Assembly (NCBI GenBank): GCA_024233935.1 | Contig: JACKOY010000014.1 | Span: 1-64,000 of the forward strand | Length of the DNA: 64,000 nucleotides | Reading direction: 5' to 3' | From: Spirochaetales bacterium | Lineage (GTDB): Bacteria; Spirochaetota; Leptospiria; Leptospirales; Leptonemataceae | In this document: piece after piece, positions 7,770 to 18,363 of the stretch | Layout of the letters: each line of letters begins with the position of its first letter | How positions within the stretch are numbered: the first letter of the stretch is position 1 | Made by a program: the position numbers and the translations under genes | Notes under the pieces: model-generated | What the model was told of the DNA's origin: nothing | The model's database searches: none | Seen by the model: the letters and a program-made list of their open reading frames with translations, nothing else

Positions 7770-8870
7770 ATGCTTTCTGAAACCGTACGGCTCTTTCTCG
7801 ATAGCCTTGGCCGCGAGGACGAGTACGAGTACTACGTCCGCAAGTTTCAGTCCGCTGAATCGGACTGCTTCGCGATCATCTGTCCCGACTTTGATTGCCT
7901 GCAGCAGTCGGGGGCGGCCATGGAGCTCGCCCTGCGTCACCTTCTGCGCCTGGACCTGGTGCCGGCCCTGCTCTTGAGCGGTCCACGGGCCCGGGCCATG
8001 TTCACGGAACTGAGTGAACGCGAAATCCCGGTCGATGCGGTAGAGGCTGCGCTGGGTACCGATGCGGTGCGCGCCGGGGTTGGCCGCTCCGGGGAGGCGG
8101 GTCGTATTCCGGTTATTGTACACGAAGACTCCAGCCTGCTTCCGGCCCTGAGGCACGCGCAACCACTCGTGGCGCGCCGGCTGCACATTGTACGCATGCG
8201 GGGCGCCCTGGCCGACAGTGCCGGCGAAGACATTGCGTTTTATCGTATCAACGACTCCTCGCCAGCAGTGGATCCGGCCGACGAGACCGTGCTCGAACTG
8301 GCGGTGAATCTGCTTGAGAATCGAACGCTGCACGTTTCCATAACATCACCGCTGAATCTTCTGAAAGAGATCTTTACCATCAAGGGAGCGGGGACCGTGG
8401 TGCGCTACGGGAGTCGCATTGAAGAATACTCCGGTGCCGATGCGGTCGATCGGGAGCGCCTGCGTGCGCTACTCGCGCGCAGTTTCGAACGCGGCCTTCG
8501 AAACGAGGAGTTTCTGGATCGGGCCACTTCCCTGTATCTGGAATCGGAATACCAGGGCGCCATCCTGCTCGAAAGCCACCCCATGGGTCAGTACCTTTCC
8601 AAGTTCGCCGTAGATCGAAATGCCCGCGGGCTTGGTATTGCCCAGGAACTCTGGGAAAAAGTGGCGGAGCGCACGCCGGCAATTTTCTGGCGTTCCCGGC
8701 GCGGCAACTCGATCAATCGCTGGTACCAGACTCTGGCCGATGGTTCGCATCGGGTCGGCAAGTGGCAGGTCTTCTGGCGTGGCGTGGACCCCGAGCACCT
8801 GCCATCGGTCATACGTTTTTGTGTCGAGCGGGAAGAGGACTTTGTTGCGCAGGAGCCCCGAGCAAAATGA
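7770..8870 (+). CDS. N-acetylglutamate synthase-like protein (amino-acid-kinase fold plus NAT domain)
   Basis: 366 residues. The C-terminal half (about 205-366) matches the N-acetyltransferase domain fused to acetylglutamate kinases: FTIKGAGTVVRYG, RLRALLARSFERGL, YLSKFAVD, and FWRSRRGNSINRWYQ. The N-terminal 195 residues should be the amino-acid-kinase domain but lack the glycine-rich phosphate-binding motifs. The likely reaction is acetyl transfer from acetyl-CoA to glutamate, the first step of arginine synthesis, with the N-terminal domain at most regulatory. No other arg gene is in the window. Its stop overlaps the next start (ATGA), so it is coupled to the pseudo-hydrolase gene. Confidence 0.75.
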   Translation: MLSETVRLFLDSLGREDEYEYYVRKFQSAESDCFAIICPDFDCLQQSGAAMELALRHLLRLDLVPALLLSGPRARAMFTELSEREIPVDAVEAALGTDAVRAGVGRSGEAGRIPVIVHEDSSLLPALRHAQPLVARRLHIVRMRGALADSAGEDIAFYRINDSSPAVDPADETVLELAVNLLENRTLHVSITSPLNLLKEIFTIKGAGTVVRYGSRIEEYSGADAVDRERLRALLARSFERGLRNEEFLDRATSLYLESEYQGAILLESHPMGQYLSKFAVDRNARGLGIAQELWEKVAERTPAIFWRSRRGNSINRWYQTLADGSHRVGKWQVFWRGVDPEHLPSVIRFCVEREEDFVAQEPRAK

Positions 8871-10501
8871 GAGCGCCTCGTTTCTTTCTATCCCCCATGC
8901 GGCCCCAATCCCCGCAAACGATCTTTTTGCGCGCAGCATACTTGCGATTTCAAATCGTCTCCCTGGTGCTGCCGGTGGTTCTTCTTTTCTGCTCCGTTTT
9001 TCTTTGCCCGCTTGGCGCCGAAAGCGATCATGAAATCGACTATGCCCGTCTCAAGCGCGACCTGCAGTCCCTGGTGCCGGCGCTGCTGCGTGAACATCGC
9101 ATTGCGGGCGTGAGTCTGGTTGTCTTCAGCAACGACCGCGAGGTCGCACTCTCTTTCGGTCAGGCCGATGCCGACGGTCTGGCCCCGGTTCAAAGCACCA
9201 CTCGCTTTCAGGCCGCCGATCTCGTACGGCCGATTACCGCCGCGTTGGTGCTCGAACAGAGCGACGGTCTTATCTCCGGACCGGTCGTCACGCAGCCGGA
9301 CCTGCCGCGACTGGAGCGTTCCATTACGCTCGAACACCTGCTCTGTATGAACGCCGGTCTGCGGGCCTCCCGCGATGGAATTCTGCCAGACCAGGCCCCG
9401 CAACCGGACCGTGCGGCCTATCTTGAGGAGCGCGTGATTATGGACGCGTCTCCGGGCAGCGCCTACGCTCCCTCTCCGGAATCGTACGCATTTCTGGGAG
9501 CCTGGCTTGAGACCCGGGCGAACGGCGGTTTCGAGGACATTGCAGCACGTTTCTTTCGCCGACGATCCATGCAATTCAGCTCCGTCACACGCAGCGAGGA
9601 AAACGTGGCAGTCGGGCTGGAAGCGGCCGGAGCCCGTTTTTTTCCGGCGCCCCAGACGCATTTGCTCTATCCGGCGGCGGATTCGCTCTGGACCACGGCC
9701 GAAGATTACATGCTTTTTCTACGATGGCTCTACCGCGAATCCCGAAGGTCAGCTTCACCCTGGCGCGTGATGCTGGACGCGCAATTCGGTCCCCGCCTGG
9801 CTCCCGAGCTGGGCGGCATGGGGGCAGGTTTTCAGGTCTTGCGCCCGGCAAAGATTACTGGATTCGCTGCCCCGGGCGTGGATCACTTTTTTCGAATCGA
9901 AGGGCGGCAACCCGGTTACTCCAGCGTGGCCTGGATCACTCCGGACGGAAGGGGTGCTGTCGTTCTTGCCAACACCCAGGACAGTGCCTTTCTGCGCCGG
10001 CTGAATCGCTTTTTGTTTGAACGTCTGGACATGACCGCGCCGCCACCCACCAGCCCTATCTCCGAAGAAACGCGGCGTTCTTTTCTGGCGCTGGATCTCG
10101 ATCGCATGGAGGGCTCCTTCCGTTCGGTGCGGGCGACCCCGGCTTCGAGTGGCTGGTTCGGATTCTTGAACGACCTGCGTCTTCGCGTGGATCCGGAGGG
10201 GCGCCTTGAATTGGGCGGCGTATTCGAGAAGGAGACGGTCATTCACCTGTATCCGATTGGCCCGGATCTCTTTATTGCCCGGGGGGATGCCGCGATGGAA
10301 AACTGGCGCGTGAAGCTGCGGCGGGATAGCGACGGCAACGTGGTCGGACTCGACACGGATCTGGTGCGCTACGATCGCACGCCAATGTATCTTTCGGCGT
10401 GGGCTTACATTGTTTATGCCGGGCTACTGGTCGCCTCTCCGGTCTTTGTTTTGCTTGTCTACATGATACGTCGCAGGCCCCGCGAAGAGGAAAATGAATG
10501 A
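8867..10501 (+). CDS. Serine-hydrolase (class C beta-lactamase fold) protein with lost catalytic motifs, membrane anchored
   Basis: 544 residues from the ATG that overlaps the previous stop, with CAGGAG upstream. An N-terminal hydrophobic segment (about 29-50) suggests export. The beta-lactamase/penicillin-binding fold is suggested by RPITAALVLEQ, ITLEHLLCMNAGL, YAFLGAWLE and PGYSSVAWITPDGRGAVVLAN. The catalytic SxxK is replaced by DLVR (residues 118-121), the YxN position reads PSP, and the HxG position reads IEG. A C-terminal transmembrane helix (about 508-533) ends in MIRRRPREEENE. It therefore looks like a non-catalytic, peptidoglycan- or ligand-binding relative held at the inner membrane. 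Its stop overlaps the ndh start. Confidence 0.7.
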   Translation: MRAPRFFLSPMRPQSPQTIFLRAAYLRFQIVSLVLPVVLLFCSVFLCPLGAESDHEIDYARLKRDLQSLVPALLREHRIAGVSLVVFSNDREVALSFGQADADGLAPVQSTTRFQAADLVRPITAALVLEQSDGLISGPVVTQPDLPRLERSITLEHLLCMNAGLRASRDGILPDQAPQPDRAAYLEERVIMDASPGSAYAPSPESYAFLGAWLETRANGGFEDIAARFFRRRSMQFSSVTRSEENVAVGLEAAGARFFPAPQTHLLYPAADSLWTTAEDYMLFLRWLYRESRRSASPWRVMLDAQFGPRLAPELGGMGAGFQVLRPAKITGFAAPGVDHFFRIEGRQPGYSSVAWITPDGRGAVVLANTQDSAFLRRLNRFLFERLDMTAPPPTSPISEETRRSFLALDLDRMEGSFRSVRATPASSGWFGFLNDLRLRVDPEGRLELGGVFEKETVIHLYPIGPDLFIARGDAAMENWRVKLRRDSDGNVVGLDTDLVRYDRTPMYLSAWAYIVYAGLLVASPVFVLLVYMIRRRPREEENE

Positions 10502-11934
10502 ACGATCCTGATAATAAGAAAGTGCTGATTGTCGGAGGGGGCTTTGCCGGCCTGAACGCCGCCCGCACCCTCGGAAATAAGAAAGGCATCAGCGTTACCC
10601 TGATTGATCGTCGCAATCATCATCTCTTTCAGCCGCTTCTTTACCAGGTAGCTCTGGCAGCATTGAGCCCCGCGGACATTGCCACGCCGATCCGTGGTAT
10701 TTTGCGCCAGTACCAGAACGTGGACGTGCTCATGGGCAACGTGCGATCGGTGGACTTTGAGAAGAACGAGATTCTGGCCGGTTTCGGGACTTTACCGTAC
10801 GACTACCTGATCCTGGCGTGCGGAGCAAACCATAGTTATTTCGGACACAACGAGTGGGAAGACCACGCACCCGGCCTCAAATCCCTGGAAGAGGCCACGG
10901 AAATCCGTCGCCGCGTGCTTCTGGCCTTTGAGATGGCCGAACGTACCCGGGATCAGGAACATCGCAAGCGCCTGTTGACCTTTGTGATTGTGGGTGGCGG
11001 TCCAACGGGCGTGGAACTGGCGGGCGCCATCGGAGAGATCACCCGCTACACGCTTTCCTCGGATTTTCGCAGTATCGACCCGCGCGCCACGCGCATCATT
11101 CTTGTGGAGGCCGGTTCGCGTATCCTGCCGGCGTTCGACGCGGAACTGGCCCAGAAGGCCGCCCGCGGTCTGGAAAAACTGGGCGTGACCATCTGGACTC
11201 AGAGCGCGGTGACGCACATTGACGAAAACGGAATTCGCGTGGGCTCGGAGGAGATTGCAGCGGCGACAGTACTCTGGGCCGCTGGCGTCGAACCGGCCGA
11301 AATAAACAACGAGCTGGGAACCACTCTTGACCGCAGCGGGCGTGTGATAGTCGAACCGGACTTGAGTGTGAAGGGCCACCCGAACGTCTTTGTGCTGGGC
11401 GATCAGGCGAATTTCGGGCACGGCCTCGAACGGCCATTGCCAGGCCTTGCTCCGGTTGCCATTCAGATGGGCCGACACTGTGCCAATAACATCGTGCGCG
11501 ATGTCAAAGGCAAAGAGCGTAAGCCCTTTCACTACTTCGACAAAGGCATCATGGCCACAATCGGCCGGGCCGACGCGATTGTACAAACCGGTTTCTTGAA
11601 GTTCGGGGGACTTTTCGCCTGGCTGACCTGGCTATTCGTTCATATCATGTACCTGGTCGGCTTTCGCAACCGCATGCTGGTCGTCATTCAGTGGTTCTGG
11701 TCGTACGTGACCCTGCGTCGGGGCGCCCGTCTGGTTACGAGCCGTAACTGGAAACTGGCCAAACGTGTGGACCTTGCCAACCGTTACAGTATGTCGCTTC
11801 TTTTGACCGGAACGGGTCGCCGAAAGGCGGGCTCAAAGGCAGCCTCGAAAAAGGCTTCGAAAAAGGCTTCGAAAAAAAGCTCCGGGAAGAAAGCAAAGCC
11901 AGCGGCCCGAAAGAAGAAACCCAGCCGGGGCTGA
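10498..11934 (+). CDS. ndh: Type II NADH dehydrogenase (NDH-2) with lysine-rich C-terminal tail
   Basis: 478 residues. The FAD-binding VGGGFAGLNAA (about 11-21) is followed by HHLFQPLLYQVA, the NADH-binding IVGGGPTGVELAGAI (about 162-176), the FAD site VFVLGDQANF, and the membrane-associated segment around GGLFAWLTWLFVHIMYLVGF. This is the non-pumping NADH:quinone oxidoreductase at the inner membrane face. Unusually, the last 35 or so residues are almost only lysine, alanine and serine (SKKASKKASKKSSGKK), like a histone H1 tail. The start is the ATG of an ATGA overlap with the pseudo-hydrolase gene. Confidence 0.9.
   Translation: MNDPDNKKVLIVGGGFAGLNAARTLGNKKGISVTLIDRRNHHLFQPLLYQVALAALSPADIATPIRGILRQYQNVDVLMGNVRSVDFEKNEILAGFGTLPYDYLILACGANHSYFGHNEWEDHAPGLKSLEEATEIRRRVLLAFEMAERTRDQEHRKRLLTFVIVGGGPTGVELAGAIGEITRYTLSSDFRSIDPRATRIILVEAGSRILPAFDAELAQKAARGLEKLGVTIWTQSAVTHIDENGIRVGSEEIAAATVLWAAGVEPAEINNELGTTLDRSGRVIVEPDLSVKGHPNVFVLGDQANFGHGLERPLPGLAPVAIQMGRHCANNIVRDVKGKERKPFHYFDKGIMATIGRADAIVQTGFLKFGGLFAWLTWLFVHIMYLVGFRNRMLVVIQWFWSYVTLRRGARLVTSRNWKLAKRVDLANRYSMSLLLTGTGRRKAGSKAASKKASKKASKKSSGKKAKPAARKKKPSRG
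11841..11876 (+). repeat. Three tandem 12-nt repeats encoding the KAS-K tail of ndh
   Basis: Three consecutive 12-nt units at 11841-11852, 11853-11864 and 11865-11876; the last two are identical (GGCTTCGAAAAA) and the first differs at three positions. They encode repeated KASK-type residues of the NDH-2 tail, and suggest recent slippage within the coding sequence. Confidence 0.85.
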
Positions 11935-11935
11935 T

Positions 11936-11950
11936 CGCCGGTGGCCGGCG
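11936..11950. terminator. GC hairpin between converging ndh and lipoprotein genes
   Basis: CGCCGG (11936-11941), a TGG loop and CCGGCG (11945-11950) form a 6-bp hairpin just after the ndh stop. There is no T run, so a role as a terminator for either converging gene is only a possibility from position. Confidence 0.3.
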
Positions 11951-11988
11951 GCGCCCAGCATGACCGGGAAGGCCGGCGCTTGCACCCA

Positions 11989-12645
11989 TCAATGCAGTGC
12001 GCGCGTACGTTGCATATCGCGCACGATGCATTCGAAAAGCGTCCGGTACATATCTTCGGTGGCATTCTGGCTGGGACGGATCAGCCAGATGGGAATGAAC
12101 AGGTTCCAATTGGCGGAATGAAAGACAAAGCTATGCGTATACTGTTCAATCTCCTGGCCATCGCGATAGAGACTGACCTGCATCTTGTGAATCACGGTCA
12201 TATAGGTCGGTAAGAAGTTCAAAGTCAGAGCGGCAAGGCCGCCGTTGAGACGTGACCAGGCCCCGCTGTGCTGGCTGGTTTGTTCGATGTGCCAGTGGAA
12301 TCCTTCCGCCGGCGGGGCGGATTCAACGAGACGTACACTGGAGAAGGCGTTCAACGAAGAGATTCTCTCGATGCCGGGCGCCAGCAGCGTTGCGATCTCA
12401 GCGTTGTACTCTGCGCGCGCCCGGTCAGTCATGGGAGCGGGTTCGTTCGTGCGATAGCGAAGAGAAATTGTCAGGTTCCGATGCTGCACGCCGCTCGTGG
12501 CGGACACTCGAGCAGGCTCGTCGCCGCTGATCCACGTGATACACCCCGAAAAGAACAAGAGCAGGCCGGAAAGGGCGCCGGGCGCCAGGAGTCGGACCAG
12601 GAACCAACTCCGGACAGGATGCAAGAGGTCATTACATGTCCGCAT
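11989..12645 (-). CDS. Lipoprotein of unknown function
   Basis: About 218 residues from the methionine of MRTCNDLLHPV (12645); another in-frame ATG is at 12663. A hydrophobic stretch ends in LFFSGC, a lipobox, so the mature protein is probably acylated at that cysteine. The remainder contains ISLRYRTNEP and a tryptophan- and phenylalanine-rich segment (FVFHSANWNLFIPIWL) near the end. No family recognised. It converges with ndh and lies 124 nt downstream of the acyltransferase-3 gene in the same direction. Confidence 0.65.
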   Translation of the reverse strand: MRTCNDLLHPVRSWFLVRLLAPGALSGLLLFFSGCITWISGDEPARVSATSGVQHRNLTISLRYRTNEPAPMTDRARAEYNAEIATLLAPGIERISSLNAFSSVRLVESAPPAEGFHWHIEQTSQHSGAWSRLNGGLAALTLNFLPTYMTVIHKMQVSLYRDGQEIEQYTHSFVFHSANWNLFIPIWLIRPSQNATEDMYRTLFECIVRDMQRTRALH

Positions 12646-12769
12646 CTTCTCAAATGGAAACATCGATGGAGCAAAGTCAAACCCGATTGCCCGTCTTGAA
12701 CGTGCTTGAGGAGTGAGCAGCGCCGAAAGGGGACGCCCCGTATGGCAACGTAAAACCAAAACGAAATTG

Positions 12770-13927
12770 TCAGCCGGCCAGGCTTGCGGCGTTGGCCGGA
12801 AGTTCGGCGCCGGCAGCGGGTCGCGCCGGCCGCCGATCGCCTTCACCGAGAAACAGACCGATATTCGGATAGCGCGTGCCGAGAAAATTCAGACCCAACG
12901 CGAGCGCCCAGGAAAGCACAATCACAAGCGCTGTGCGCAAGCTGATCGGCAATCCGTAACCGCATTCGATTATGTACGGGTGAAACAGATACACCAGAAA
13001 GCTTGCCCGGGAAAGTCGTTTGATGATGGGCCCGCGCGGGTTGCTTTGCATATTAAAGAGCAAGGCGATCGCGACCATGGCATAGAGCACCACCGAGGGT
13101 CGCCAGACCCGTCCGCTGGTGTCGGCGTCGATGCCCAATCCCAGACCCGAATAAAAATCCAGGAGCACCAGGGCAAAGGCGACGATCAATGCCCCGCCGA
13201 GTAACGCAAAACGCATCGACCGGTGTGTTTGTTCCGAGGTGCGAATTTGGGAAGCCCAGAGGCCGAACACAAAAGTCGGCAGGGCGTAGACGGCGTACTG
13301 TAACCAGGTCTGCGCAAATGGCGAAATGATCTCAACAAGCTGACGATGCAAGGCCTGCCAGCCTGCAAAAAAATCCGGCGCAGCCTCAAGGCCAAAGTAC
13401 ATGAGCGCGCCCCGGGGGAGGTCAAAAAGAGCCATGTAAATAAAAAGCGGGATCGTAAGCAAGATGGCGTTTGCTCGATTGGCCCGCAATCGGCGCAAAA
13501 GTGGAAAGAGCGCGTATAGATACACCAGAAGAGACACAAAGTACAGGTGCATCCAGTGGCTACCGGTCAAAAGTCCCCTCAGAAAACGCAGAGGACCGTG
13601 AGGTTCTTCGGGGTGGTAGGCTACCCGCAGCGCAAAACCAATCGTAAGGGCGATCAGAAACGGCGGCAGAATGCGCAGCGCCCGATTCTTAAAAAAATGC
13701 AGACTGTTGAAACTGCGATTCATGGGATGAGCGCCGAAAGCAAAACCGCTCAGAAACAAGAAGAACAGCACCGATGCTTTGCCGGCCTGATTGAGCCACG
13801 CGCAGGCATGGTGCCACAGGGTCGCGTCCGGGCCGGCCACGGCCACGTAATCGGGCCAGATGGTATGGTTGTACACAATGCAGGTCACGGCTATGACGCG
13901 CAACAGATCGGTCAGTCCACGGTTCAT
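12770..13927 (-). CDS. Acyltransferase 3 family membrane protein (OafA/NolX-type)
   Basis: 385 residues, mostly hydrophobic, with about ten membrane segments. It shows family 3 landmarks: an early RVIAVTCIVYNH segment with the conserved histidine, the FFLFLSGFAFG stretch followed by FFKNRALRILPPF (arginines of the RxxR-type motif), and later FLVYLFHPYIIE. Such proteins move acetyl or other acyl groups from cytoplasmic donors to sugars of surface polysaccharides or lipids. The N-terminus begins MNRGLTDLLR. Substrate unknown. Confidence 0.85.
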   Translation of the reverse strand: MNRGLTDLLRVIAVTCIVYNHTIWPDYVAVAGPDATLWHHACAWLNQAGKASVLFFLFLSGFAFGAHPMNRSFNSLHFFKNRALRILPPFLIALTIGFALRVAYHPEEPHGPLRFLRGLLTGSHWMHLYFVSLLVYLYALFPLLRRLRANRANAILLTIPLFIYMALFDLPRGALMYFGLEAAPDFFAGWQALHRQLVEIISPFAQTWLQYAVYALPTFVFGLWASQIRTSEQTHRSMRFALLGGALIVAFALVLLDFYSGLGLGIDADTSGRVWRPSVVLYAMVAIALLFNMQSNPRGPIIKRLSRASFLVYLFHPYIIECGYGLPISLRTALVIVLSWALALGLNFLGTRYPNIGLFLGEGDRRPARPAAGAELPANAASLAG

Positions 13928-14133
13928 ACGCGACTCTCCACAGGCAATTGTGAGCGCAGTGTGTGTGTGCGCGCTTGTTCAGTGAGGGGGATTTCTTCTA
14001 TATATGTCTGCGTCCGTGAAGCCGTCCTGGGTTCGACGTGATGCGGAAAGGCCAGCCAGCGTCTTTTTGAGCCGCTTTGTGAGTTGCGCGTTGTTTTGAT
14101 TGTCAGCAGAAGGCCCTGGCTCTGCAACGGCTC
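13928..14133. promoter_or_regulatory. Divergent intergenic region, acyltransferase-3 gene and typA
   Basis: A 206-nt gap between divergent genes. On the minus strand it holds ATATATAGAAGAAA (around 13989-14003), with a TATATA-like element. A similar ATATATAGAAAGAA precedes the minus-strand lipoprotein gene starting at 24172, so it may be a -10 region of this organism. A GT repeat (around 13961-13971) is also seen. No clear -35 boxes and no RNA gene were found. Confidence 0.35.
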
Positions 14134-15966
<1,833 letters not shown>

Positions 15967-17877
15967 AGGCCGGAAAGACTTCTGTGTTCTGAGCGATTCG
16001 GCGGCCGGGCCCGCTCTGCTTTTCGAGAATCCGCAGGAGTTGATCGATTGCGCCGCTTCGGTCGACCCGACCGAAGCGCTCTGTCGATTGGATCGGGCGT
16101 GCGCCACGGGCTTGTATGTGGCCGGCTATTTTTGTTACGAGGCGTTGCCCTTCGAAAACGGAGCCTTTGAGCCGCCGGCTCCCTGGCCCGCCCTGCGTTT
16201 TGGTGTATTTGAAGCTCCGCGCGAACTTGAGACCGATGAAGTACTTCAGTTCCTCGGAAACGAGGCCTACTCGCTGCGCCCCCTCGATTCAAATAAGGAG
16301 CAGAGCCGCGACCGTTTCTTCGAGGCGGTCGGGCTCATCAAGGCGGCCCTGGCGCGGGGAGACTGTTATCAGATCAACTACACCGATCGCAGCGAGTTTG
16401 AGTTTGAAGGAGATGTGCGCGCCCTCTATGCCCGGCTCCGCGCGCTGCAGCCGACGGCCATGGCCGCGCTGGTTCTGGACGGCGATCTGGCTGTTCTTTC
16501 GCTTTCCCCCGAGCTTTTTGTAGCGGCCCGGTCAGCGTCGAATGGGCTGCAACTGGAAACCCGACCCATGAAGGGTACGGCGCCGCGGCGCTTTGATGGG
16601 GAGCTGGACCAACAAGAACGCGACCGTTTGCAGAGCGACCCCAAGACCCGCGCCGAAAACCTTATGATCGTGGATCTACTGCGAAACGATCTCGGGATCA
16701 GGGCGCGCCCCGGTAGCGTGGAGGCGACCGATCTGTTCTCTGTCGAAACCCACGCGACCCTGCATCAAATGACCGGCACGGTGCGTGCTTTCGTGGGCCC
16801 CGCAGACGCGGGTCGGTTTTTTGAGCGTGTGTTCCCGGGCCTGTTTCCGTCGGGTTCGGTCACGGGGGCGCCCAAGCTGGCCGCCCGGCGTCTGATCGAA
16901 GCCCTGGAAGTCGGCCCGCGGGGCGTGTACACGGGAAGCGTTGGCTACGCTTCAGGCGAAACGATTACGCTCAATGTTGCCATTCGCACCCTGACCGTGG
17001 ACCGCGCCGCCGGTCGGGCTGTGTACGGTAGCGGCTGTGGAATTGTTTTCGATTCGGATCCGCAATCAGAATGGAAGGAGTATGAGCTAAAGCGCGCTTT
17101 TCTGGAACCGACCGTAGACGGCTTTCACCTGATTGAAACCATGCGCGTCAAAGCCGGCCGAATCACCCTGATCGAAAATCATCTGGATCGAATGCAGAGC
17201 AGCGCCATCGCTCTTGGTCTCGAATTCCCGGAAGACAGGGTTGGGCGCGCACTGCAGGCGGCCGCCGAACAGGTCCACGACGGTCGCCTGCGCCTGCAGT
17301 TGTTTCGCAACGCGGAATTTCGAATCGAGGCGGGCTCCGCGGGCGTCATTTCCGGAAAACGTAGCGGGGCGCGTTTTCTTCTGCCGCGCGCCGACGAACA
17401 GGTCTGGTCGGCGGATCCCTTTCGACGTCACAAGACCGGTCTGCGTGCGCTCTATGATCGGGCCTTCTTCGAAGCGCGGGAGGCGGGCTTTCTGGATGCC
17501 TACTTTCTAAACGAACGGGGGCATATCGTGGAGACCGCAACCGGCAATCTTTTATTCTACGATCCCCGAAAGCGCGTTTGGATCAGTCCTTCTGCCGACA
17601 GTGGTTGCCTGCCGGGCACGCTGCTGGCCGCCCTCGAAGCCCGGCGCCCGGGTCGTATTCGTCGGGTCCCCTTGCCGTACGGCGACCTTGCCGACCTGCG
17701 TGCTTTTGTCCTCAATTCGGTGCGGGGACTGAATCCGGTTCAGCTACTACCGGACACCTTATCCACAATCCGGGCGGAACCGGACCGGATCTAGAAAGGC
17801 AGGCCATAGTAAGAAATGCCAATCTGCACGGGCTTGTGAATTGACCCCGCGAGGCTCCCTGGAAATGTGGAAGAAGC

Positions 17878-18363
17878 ATGAGTCTGGCGCACCCGGCTGC
17901 CCGGGGCGGAACTGAGATGGCGATGTCCGGTATGGAGGACAGGGGCCCGGAACCCGGGGATCGTGTGCGAATTCAGATTCCTTCGCACCCGAGTTACCTG
18001 GCCTTCGCGCGCGATACGATTTATCGGCTCAGCCGGAAGTATGGCTTTTCGCCGGTGCATGCCTTCGACCTGAAGTTGATTACGGGCGAAGCAATCTCGA
18101 ATATCATAAAACATGCCTACCGTGACAAACACGACCGTCCTATTTTTATCGAAGTGCTCATGTTCCCGGGCTATATCGAAATGCGGTTCCGCGATAAGGG
18201 CGTACAAACGCCAATCCATGCCGCCCATGGCCGGGATCTTTCGGACTATCGGGAGCGCGGACTGGGAATCTATATGATCGCGCAACTGTCGGATTACCAC
18301 TACTACGATCAAAGTCAGCCGATCGGCACCGAATTGGTGGTGAAGAAGAGGCTGGCTCCATGA
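17878..18363 (+). CDS. RsbW-like anti-sigma factor serine/threonine kinase (HATPase_c_2)
   Basis: 161 residues. A GHKL ATPase fold of the RsbW/SpoIIAB class is shown by TGEAISNIIKHAY (N box), MRFRDKGVQTP (G1), RGLGIYMIAQLSD (G2) and IGTELVVKKR. Such kinases bind a sigma factor or phosphorylate an STAS antagonist; neither partner is encoded nearby, so the target is unknown. A GGAAGAAG precedes the ATG by a few bases; the 83-nt gap after the pabBC gene holds nothing else I recognise. The stop overlaps the start of the lipoate ligase-like gene. Confidence 0.85.
   Translation: MSLAHPAARGGTEMAMSGMEDRGPEPGDRVRIQIPSHPSYLAFARDTIYRLSRKYGFSPVHAFDLKLITGEAISNIIKHAYRDKHDRPIFIEVLMFPGYIEMRFRDKGVQTPIHAAHGRDLSDYRERGLGIYMIAQLSDYHYYDQSQPIGTELVVKKRLAP

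Noticed and set aside
6948..8333. 461-codon minus-strand open frame
   Set aside because: It spans two genes on the plus strand and the gap between them and has no recognisable motif; codon pattern mirrors the plus-strand genes.
13950..14060. Possible tRNA or T-loop like GGGTTCGACGTG
   Set aside because: No acceptor stem or anticodon arm can be formed around it.
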